This document shows, in pieces, positions 37,632-43,046 of a DNA stretch of 43,046 bases. This DNA comes from a virus. The stretch lies in IMG/VR virus record IMGVR_UViG_3300037485_000842, positions 1 to 43,046 of that record, one strand, 5' to 3'. The notes under the pieces were generated by a model. The model was not told where the DNA came from. It did no database searches and saw only the letters and a program-made list of their open reading frames with translations. The number at the start of each line of letters is the position of its first letter. Positions within the stretch are counted from its first letter, which is position 1. A program made the position numbers and the translations under genes.

Positions 37632-38048
37632 TTATTCCTCCTCTAAGAATGGATTCACCATCGGTTGTTTCGCTTCTTCTTTATCCCGTTTCTTATCCTC
37701 GATCATCTTATCCTTGATCACTACGAAATCATTTATTCGATTGTGAAATTCCTCTAACGCACACTGATAGCCTGAGATCCTCTCAAGATTACAGATTCCT
37801 CTTGTGAGATCTCCTTTGTAGAAGCGTCCATTAGTGAAACGCCCAGACACTCCTGCGATAGATTCATGGATTAACGGTAGGATGATTTCAGCCCAGACTT
37901 CTGAGGCGAGTAGTTTCTCGACTAGCTCTCCATTATGGAGTATCAGAGAATCTATACTTTTCTTATCTCGTGGCTTGGGCGGCTCTTGAGGAACGGGGGT
38001 CGCCTTGTGCGCCTTGCGAACCTGCACCTTTTTGGGCTTGGATTCCAT
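37632..38048 (-). CDS. hypothetical protein overlapping the portal gene
   Basis: A 138-aa protein whose first 86 bases lie out of frame within the 3' end of the portal gene. Its N-terminus (KVQVRKAHKATPVPQEPPKP) is basic and proline-rich; the rest is helical (ELVEKLLASEVWAEIILPLI) and ends in a charged tail. The start at 38048 has GGAG at ten bases. No family recognised. Its position suggests head assembly. Confidence 0.6.
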   Translation of the reverse strand: MESKPKKVQVRKAHKATPVPQEPPKPRDKKSIDSLILHNGELVEKLLASEVWAEIILPLIHESIAGVSGRFTNGRFYKGDLTRGICNLERISGYQCALEEFHNRINDFVVIKDKMIEDKKRDKEEAKQPMVNPFLEEE

Positions 38049-40137
38049 TTTTCATCTGCTCCGATTGGATGTGGATTTCTACATGTTTATTAACCATCTC
38101 TGCGATTGCAGGGTTCTGCATCATCTGAGAACCTTGAGGGGTGTGAGCCCACTGCTCAATCACCTGAAGATGGATGTTATCGTCATCATCAGGGCTGATC
38201 GGGACATCAAACCCGTTGAAGATTCTTACGAGTTCTTCTTGTTGTTTTGACATTTGATCCATCGATGCGAACTGCGGGGATGTAATATACTTACTCGTAA
38301 CATCAACGTCTGGGTCAGTATCAATGTAATCCTGAAGCATATTGAACACATTTTCAGGAGTTACTAACCCAAGAGGTTGCCCGACTGAGATGATGGTCTG
38401 CATACGTTGCATGGATTTTGCCATCTGCATTTGAGGATCAGTTGCATCGAGAGAACCTGACCAACTCACAATCACTTTCACTAAGAAATCTTCAGGGCGA
38501 AGCATCACTCCACCCATCTTCATCGGGCGATCTACAGACTGTTTCGCAATCAGATACATATGTTGGGCGACTTCACTGAGAGTATCAAGAAACAGAGAGA
38601 TATCCATGTTTACTTGACGAGTCGAAGATTGATTGATCAATTGCAACTCAGTCGCAGTACGAGCAGACCCTTGATTAACTGCTGAGCGATTAGAGAAGTC
38701 AGTGATTGAGAGATATTCTTCAGCATACGCCTTAGCTTGTTGCTCAAGACGCTCTGAAGACACATCAGTTGTGATGCCTTTATTCAGCATCTCAATCTCT
38801 CCGGCCTCGGCTTCTACGATCTGCCCAGGACGCATCCTGATCTCATCGCCACCCATGCCTAATTGTTTCGAGACACGCCACATCGGAGCATTATTGTATT
38901 CATCACGAATCAGTCGGGCGTTATACATCTTCTCGATTGTCTGATGAAGCCCACGAATCTTCTCGGGAACGCCACGACTGCTATACCATCTCGTATTCTT
39001 CACTTCATAATCGTGTTTAACGTACGTCCACATCCCGTGGGAATACGGTAACTTCATCTCTTGAAGCACTCTAATATCCTTCGTCCCATCATCCTTCCCG
39101 TTATTATCCCCACTTTCTTCAATCCATGTGAACACCCACTTCTCGTTTTTGTACCAAGTCTGAGTCTCCCTGACATTAAACAACCCACCACGAGTATCAA
39201 GAGTGCTTACGCCCTCAGAGATTGCCCAAGATGTGTTCGTCAGATTATCATCGTTCGTCCCACCGTCTTCATTGAGAGAATCCACAACTGCTTTATCATA
39301 AATCCCTTTATCCGCTTTCTCCCGTAACTCCTGATACGTCATCCACATATCGTGACAGATTCTTGGAAGTCTCTGAGTCTCCGTACCAGAGGAGGGGACA
39401 ATGATACGGAGTCCACGTTCAGGGATGACCGTTGGCTCAGAGTAAATCTCTTTTTTCGTGAACGTCAGAACCTTCTTCCCAGACTTCAACTGCTCAATCG
39501 CCTTATCAATCTGTTTTAGATCATCCTCGTCATTAACATCCATCTCTTCTCGTTGGGCGAGAACTATCTGCAAATCATTCTTCTTCATCGACTTCAGAAA
39601 CTTAATATCTTCTTTCGAGAAATTATCTTCAATGTTGATTGAGCGATTGATCGTTTTACTGAAAAACTTCTCGATGATCTTGAATACTGCATGTCCGTTT
39701 TCAAGAAAGTAATCTACGAACAGAGTCAGCTTTTTCGCCCAAGAGAAGTCGCGCTTACGAATGAGATTGTTTAACGCCCGCTCTATGCGCTCGGCACTCA
39801 TTTTTGTTTCGGGGGTTGCAACCTCACCATCGTCAAGCGTGACTACGATCTGTTTTTTCATCAGAGTCCCGACAGACACAAACATAGACTTTAGCTTGGT
39901 AATAAACTTGTCTGTTATTGGAATCGGGACTTCGGAGGCTCCGGGGTACGGGCGATTAGTGCGTCGACGAAGACCTAGTCTCGCATTGTACGAGACAACC
40001 TGCTTGTCTTTCCAGACCTGACGGTCATCATCGTCTTGTCTGACTTTCTGTGCTAATTTCTTTATGAACTCTCGGCGTGGGGAACCATCTTGCGAGATTG
40101 TCTCTGTCTTCTCTTGCGGTTCAATTTCTGTCGGCAT
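37963..40137 (-). CDS. portal protein, P22-type size
   Basis: A 724-aa protein. N-terminal acidic and basic region, then RLGLRRRTNRPYPGASEVPI (53-72), PITDKFITKLKSMF, and the wing and stem parts WSGSLDATDPQMQMAKSMQR. The C-terminal barrel is Gln/Ala-rich (IQSEQMKNGIQAQKGAGSQG). The layout and length are those of P22-like portals (about 725 aa). The dodecameric ring is the DNA entry and exit gate and binds terminase and adaptor. Located two genes after terL, as expected. Confidence 0.85.
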   Translation of the reverse strand: MPTEIEPQEKTETISQDGSPRREFIKKLAQKVRQDDDDRQVWKDKQVVSYNARLGLRRRTNRPYPGASEVPIPITDKFITKLKSMFVSVGTLMKKQIVVTLDDGEVATPETKMSAERIERALNNLIRKRDFSWAKKLTLFVDYFLENGHAVFKIIEKFFSKTINRSINIEDNFSKEDIKFLKSMKKNDLQIVLAQREEMDVNDEDDLKQIDKAIEQLKSGKKVLTFTKKEIYSEPTVIPERGLRIIVPSSGTETQRLPRICHDMWMTYQELREKADKGIYDKAVVDSLNEDGGTNDDNLTNTSWAISEGVSTLDTRGGLFNVRETQTWYKNEKWVFTWIEESGDNNGKDDGTKDIRVLQEMKLPYSHGMWTYVKHDYEVKNTRWYSSRGVPEKIRGLHQTIEKMYNARLIRDEYNNAPMWRVSKQLGMGGDEIRMRPGQIVEAEAGEIEMLNKGITTDVSSERLEQQAKAYAEEYLSITDFSNRSAVNQGSARTATELQLINQSSTRQVNMDISLFLDTLSEVAQHMYLIAKQSVDRPMKMGGVMLRPEDFLVKVIVSWSGSLDATDPQMQMAKSMQRMQTIISVGQPLGLVTPENVFNMLQDYIDTDPDVDVTSKYITSPQFASMDQMSKQQEELVRIFNGFDVPISPDDDDNIHLQVIEQWAHTPQGSQMMQNPAIAEMVNKHVEIHIQSEQMKNGIQAQKGAGSQGAQGDPRSSRAAQATR

Positions 40138-40153
40138 TTAATAATTCCCTTTG

Positions 40154-40405
40154 TTATGTTCCTCGAACTGTTTTGATAAATAATATATGCGACCGAATAA
40201 GTTTCTTCAGAAACTGAACATTAAACGTAAGAGTCATGTTTTGTTTACAATCTCCTCTTAAGCCTATACGATCTAGTATATCAGAACAGATTGCACGTTC
40301 TTCATTGTACGAATCAAAGAATGGATCAGGCAGGTCTTTCCCGATCGGATTCTTTCTGTACATTTCATAGTAAGATTGTTTCTTTACTCGATGAAGTCTC
40401 CCCAT
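40154..40405 (-). CDS. small basic protein between terL and portal
   Basis: An 83-aa protein overlapping the terL 3' end by 22 bases; GGAGAGG is ten bases before the ATG at 40405. Its N-terminus MGRLHRVKKQSYYEMYRKNP is basic, the middle ICSDILDRIGLRGDCKQNMT resembles a small motif with two cysteines. No family recognised. It could assist packaging. Confidence 0.55.
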   Translation of the reverse strand: MGRLHRVKKQSYYEMYRKNPIGKDLPDPFFDSYNEERAICSDILDRIGLRGDCKQNMTLTFNVQFLKKLIRSHILFIKTVRGT

Positions 40406-41934
40406 GAACCATATTCCTCTCCACTTTTAACTTCATCACGAATAATTACTCTTCTATACTTCTCAGCGTTTTTAACTTCGGCGACTGACGTTGTGAACTT
40501 CAGAGCTTCTACAGCGAGTACCCATGCGTCAGCACGATCAGGAGATGACCCAATCAATTTCTTAATCTCTTCCTTCGCAGATATGTAGATACGCCCGTTA
40601 TCCTTCAGATACTTCGTAGCATTTAATTGTTTCATCAACGTGTAATCATCATCGATCTGAACATTTCCACTCTTCATCTGAATAGATGCAGAATGATAGA
40701 CTTCATCTCGGCGATTGAAATAGGTCGGGTCTTTTGCTTTCTCAGAAGATTTAAACTTTACAACTTTCACAGTCCTGTTATCACCGAGCAAAGTCACAAC
40801 GATATCCGCAACATCGTTCCCGATTGAGTCCGAGATGAACACCTGAGCTTTATACTTCTTAATGAGCATGACAGATTCTGTCGCAAGCTCAGTAGACTTA
40901 GAACTCTTGATAAACTTCCTCTCGATAATATTCCCGTTATTCATAACGTAGAATACTGCTTCATCCTCACCTTCCCCTGCTGGGTCTAACGCCACCACAA
41001 TCCGATCAGGACTCATAGACGGCTCATTCCTCACCGCCTTCTTCATCTCAGCAAACTCGAACATCACGCCTTCTTCCGACCCTTCATAATTGATGTCGAG
41101 TTCCTGCGCAATTTCGACTTTATCGTTATTCCGACGTTTGCATTCATTGTCATACCATGACTGGTCTTTTTCAGGATGAAGTCTCCAATGAAGGGTTTTG
41201 ACTTCAATACTTCCAGAATGGCGGAGTTTCGCAAATTGATTGTTAAGACCACAGGGTGTGGATACAACAATTCGGCAGTTTGTGCTATCCGCTGAAGCTC
41301 GCCATGCTTCAGAGTCAGTTTCCCAGAATGAGAACTCGTCGAAGAATATCGCTCGTCTACGCCCTGATCTACTAAAATTTGCATTCGTTGCTTCTCCTGT
41401 GATAGTTGCTTGTGAAGATGGATTAATCAGTTTCATGTAATTGCTGTGTTTCTTCCAGTCAAAGCCTTCTGGACGCAACCAAGTCGGTTGGCTCTTGACT
41501 ATGAACCGGATCTTCTCCAATAGTGTGTCCATGTTCCCGATTCCGTCGATGTACTGCTCCTTCCTACTCCCAACTAAGAAATCAAACCCTTCTCCTTTAA
41601 ACTGCCAGAACCATGCGAACACTAGCAATACGCACCATGTCACCCCCATATCACGAGACTTCTCAACTAGGATGTCCTTCTGATTCTGAATGGCATCCAC
41701 CAATTCCAGTAATAATTTGTCTTCGTATTCGTATGTGATGAATGGAATCGTCGAAGGATTCTTTCTAGGGTTATACGTCATTACGAACAGATTCACCCAA
41801 TATAGAATGTTGTGACGACAGAGATGATACAGAGCAAACTTCATGTCCCCTGACTTGTGGGCTAGCATCAATAACTCCGCCCGTCTCTCAAGATTCTTCG
41901 TGTAATCCTTCGGGACATCACTTAACTCTATCAT
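40384..41934 (-). CDS. terL: terminase large subunit
   Basis: A 516-aa packaging ATPase-nuclease. The Walker A-like EKSRDMGVTW (91-100) with an Arg-rich P-loop, coupling residues, and the Walker B AIFFDE (195-200) lie in the ATPase half. The nuclease half has VVALDPAGEGEDEAVF (catalytic Asp at 317), VFISDSIG (Asp 369) and PDRADAW (near 475). The enzyme cuts concatemers and pumps DNA into the procapsid. AGAGGAATA is the ribosome site, overlapping a tiny upstream gene in TAATG. The TerL type could help to predict the packaging mode. Confidence 0.92.
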   Translation of the reverse strand: MIELSDVPKDYTKNLERRAELLMLAHKSGDMKFALYHLCRHNILYWVNLFVMTYNPRKNPSTIPFITYEYEDKLLLELVDAIQNQKDILVEKSRDMGVTWCVLLVFAWFWQFKGEGFDFLVGSRKEQYIDGIGNMDTLLEKIRFIVKSQPTWLRPEGFDWKKHSNYMKLINPSSQATITGEATNANFSRSGRRRAIFFDEFSFWETDSEAWRASADSTNCRIVVSTPCGLNNQFAKLRHSGSIEVKTLHWRLHPEKDQSWYDNECKRRNNDKVEIAQELDINYEGSEEGVMFEFAEMKKAVRNEPSMSPDRIVVALDPAGEGEDEAVFYVMNNGNIIERKFIKSSKSTELATESVMLIKKYKAQVFISDSIGNDVADIVVTLLGDNRTVKVVKFKSSEKAKDPTYFNRRDEVYHSASIQMKSGNVQIDDDYTLMKQLNATKYLKDNGRIYISAKEEIKKLIGSSPDRADAWVLAVEALKFTTSVAEVKNAEKYRRVIIRDEVKSGEEYGSWGDFIE

Positions 41935-42044
41935 TATTCCTCTTGATTATTCGTGTGTATAAAATATGCTGAATCATCATAGCCGCTTGTAATCATCTTA
42001 AAAGCAAAAGCGCTTCTAAAGTGAAAACTTGGCGAATCAATCAA
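41934..42044 (-). CDS. 36-aa microprotein ahead of terL
   Basis: A frame from TTG 42044 to TAA 41934. The TTG overlaps the methyltransferase stop (TTGA) and the TAA overlaps the terL start (TAATG); CGGAGAAG lies eight bases upstream. The predicted protein is MIDSPSFHFRSAFAFKMITS followed by GYDDSAYFIHTNNQEE. It fills the gap exactly, which supports it, but the start codon is weak. Otherwise the region is a 106-base spacer. Confidence 0.45.
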   Translation of the reverse strand: MIDSPSFHFRSAFAFKMITSGYDDSAYFIHTNNQEE

Positions 42045-42559
42045 AACATCTTCTCCGATTCTTTCCTCAAGACGATAGTTCCGAATCGTCCTTTGCATTC
42101 CTTATACTTCTTAAAGTTCGGGTGATCCTCCAAGAAGATATTGATCGCCCGATTAACCATGAACTTGATGTTCTCTTCCTTGAAGTTCGTGTCGTGAATG
42201 CCGATGAAGCCACCAGCTCTAACTAACGGACTAAAGAAATGAAGATCCGCAATCGCATGACTCGTCCGGTGATCGCCATCCACGAACAAATAATCAAGAC
42301 TCGTCGGCAACCTCCTATAATCCACCCACGGACTAAACGTCTCAATCATCTCAGCGTACTCAAACAATCCCGCCTTCACCATATTCTCCTTCCAGATCGG
42401 AATCGGCTCGCACTCCACACAATACAACCTCCCACCATTCCTCTTCGCCTCAGCCGCCAATATCAAACTGCTCGTCCCTGTCCGACTCCCTATCTCCAAG
42501 ATAACCTTCGCCCCTATCACTGTCTCACTTATCAACTTCACATCATCGTCACTCAGCAT
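42041..42559 (-). CDS. class I SAM methyltransferase (Methyltransf_24 / TylF-like)
   Basis: A 172-aa Rossmann methyltransferase. VILEIGSRTGTSSLILAAEA (19-38) is motif I; LYCVECEP follows; LDYLFVDGDHRTSHAIADLH (88-107) is the motif with a metal-site Asp typical of the CmcI/TylF group; GGFIGIHDTN (115-124) closes it. These enzymes often methylate sugar hydroxyls. It lies apart from the six-gene sugar operon but could act in the same pathway. Its start and leader are shared with the upstream gene through a 17-bp repeat. Confidence 0.7.
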   Translation of the reverse strand: MLSDDDVKLISETVIGAKVILEIGSRTGTSSLILAAEAKRNGGRLYCVECEPIPIWKENMVKAGLFEYAEMIETFSPWVDYRRLPTSLDYLFVDGDHRTSHAIADLHFFSPLVRAGGFIGIHDTNFKEENIKFMVNRAINIFLEDHPNFKKYKECKGRFGTIVLRKESEKMF

Positions 42560-42779
42560 AAGTCACTTTTAAAATTTCTTTCAATGTTTCCCCTAAATAA
42601 AAACAATAGGCAGGAATCGCAACATTCTTAAATCTTTTTTTAGAAATGCTTTCTATTATTGGTCTAAATGTATTTTCATTATCAATATATAAGTACCATC
42701 CTTTACAGTCCCCATCCATTTGACTATACCTGTTATAAATTAACTTCGTATTAAAGCTAATTTTTATCTCTTTTCTCAT
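42549..42779 (-). CDS. AT-rich inserted gene, hypothetical protein
   Basis: A 76-aa protein (MRKEIKISFNTKLIYNRYSQ start, KSKKRFKNVAIPAYCFYLGE-like centre). It is visibly richer in A and T than its neighbours. The 17-base sequence TTTAAAAGTGACTTATG ends in its start codon and recurs at the start codon of the methyltransferase gene 220 bases on. Thus the gene sits exactly between direct repeats, as if added as a unit. No family recognised; no good ribosome site. Confidence 0.55.
   Translation of the reverse strand: MRKEIKISFNTKLIYNRYSQMDGDCKGWYLYIDNENTFRPIIESISKKRFKNVAIPAYCFYLGETLKEILKVTYAE
42557..42573 (-). repeat. 17-bp direct repeat, methyltransferase start
   Basis: On the plus strand CATAAGTCACTTTTAAA; on the minus strand it ends in the methyltransferase ATG. 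Exact match to 42777-42793. Confidence 0.8.
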
Positions 42780-42793
42780 AAGTCACTTTTAAA
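42777..42793 (-). repeat. 17-bp direct repeat, inserted-gene start
   Basis: Exact match to 42557-42573, ending in the ATG of the 76-aa gene. The two copies bound a 220-bp unit. Confidence 0.8.
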
Positions 42794-42919
42794 TATTTTA
42801 TAAAATTTGGGAGAGGGTAGATTCAGACTCAGTGGGTACGTCAACATCGGGCTCCCCCACCCCCCTTACCTATCATTGCTATCATTAGTAACAGATCTAT
42901 CATCTCGCATGATGGGCTT
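42780..42919. other. spacer at the circle junction
   Basis: With bases 1-35 this forms a 175-bp gene-free spacer between terS and the next late gene. It includes a C-rich tract (GGGCTCCCCCACCCCCCTTA), a duplicated TATCATTGCTATCATTA-type segment (42871-42887), two GCATGATG and the palindrome TGTATGCATACA. A terminase recognition site here is plausible but not shown. Confidence 0.4.
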
Positions 42920-43046
42920 GTGTTGGCATGATGTATGCATACAGGTAAGGGCGTTCATCCCTGCCCTGCTATCATCTTCCGGACTATTTCCAGCAATGCT
43001 GAAGGATCATTAGCTACTGCTTTGATATCAATATTAGTTATTGCTA
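42920..43046. repeat. terminal direct repeat, right copy
   Basis: Identical to 1-127 over all 127 bases. See the left copy: evidence for circular closure of the assembly. Confidence 0.95.

Overview
The window is a complete tailed-phage genome, assembled as a circle. The first 127 bases are repeated exactly as the last 127 (1-127 = 42920-43046), so the unique length is 42,919 bp. A 127-base overlap is typical of a k-mer assembler closing a circle, so the true ends are unknown. No integrase, excisionase pair or clear CI-type repressor is seen, and there is no tape-measure or major tail tube gene. A P22-size portal (724 aa), an N4-gp56-type capsid protein, an adaptor, a tail nozzle protein and several ejection-type proteins point to a short-tailed, probably lytic phage. 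The host is not identifiable. A lipoprotein that looks like a unimolecular spanin and heptosyltransferase-like enzymes suggest a Gram-negative-type envelope, and strong AGGAG ribosome sites suggest a bacterium.

There are two divergent arms. The rightward arm (about 0.77-13.7 kb, plus strand) holds early genes. First come small proteins, several with zinc-ribbon cysteines, and a secreted protein that may be the lytic enzyme (2904-3239). Next is a replication block: an HTH protein, a RepA-like helicase ATPase, and a tandem-heptamer AT-rich candidate origin. A recombination block follows: PD-(D/E)XK nuclease, Sak4-like ATPase, a putative ssDNA-binding partner and an ERCC4 nuclease. Last is an accessory stretch with an MT-A70 adenine methylase, a short C5 cytosine methylase and an HNH nuclease. 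No DNA or RNA polymerase gene is seen, so the phage must borrow both.

The leftward arm (minus strand, reading from 473 through the circle junction and then 42.8 kb down to 13.7 kb) holds late genes. In order these are terminase small subunit, an AT-rich inserted gene, a methyltransferase, terminase large subunit, portal, scaffold, capsid and a head protein. Then come a tRNA-Thr and a six-gene glycosyltransferase/methyltransferase operon. After that come head-tail adaptor, nozzle, fibre, ejection proteins, repeat-rich fibre proteins and a membrane-protein lysis cassette. The two arms converge tail to tail at 13.70 kb with overlapping ends.

The points most worth following are these. (1) Single genes in the accessory region are bracketed by 13-18 bp direct repeats lying exactly at gene boundaries, as if they were exchangeable cassettes. 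(2) Repeated peptides in three fibre genes are conserved or identical while many or most codons differ synonymously. (3) A glycosylation operon is embedded in the virion genes beside a tRNA. (4) The terminase and HTH genes have promoters placed so that their mRNAs should be leaderless. (5) A decapeptide-repeat protein lies in the tail region. (6) Two intergenic elements have nested inverted repeats.
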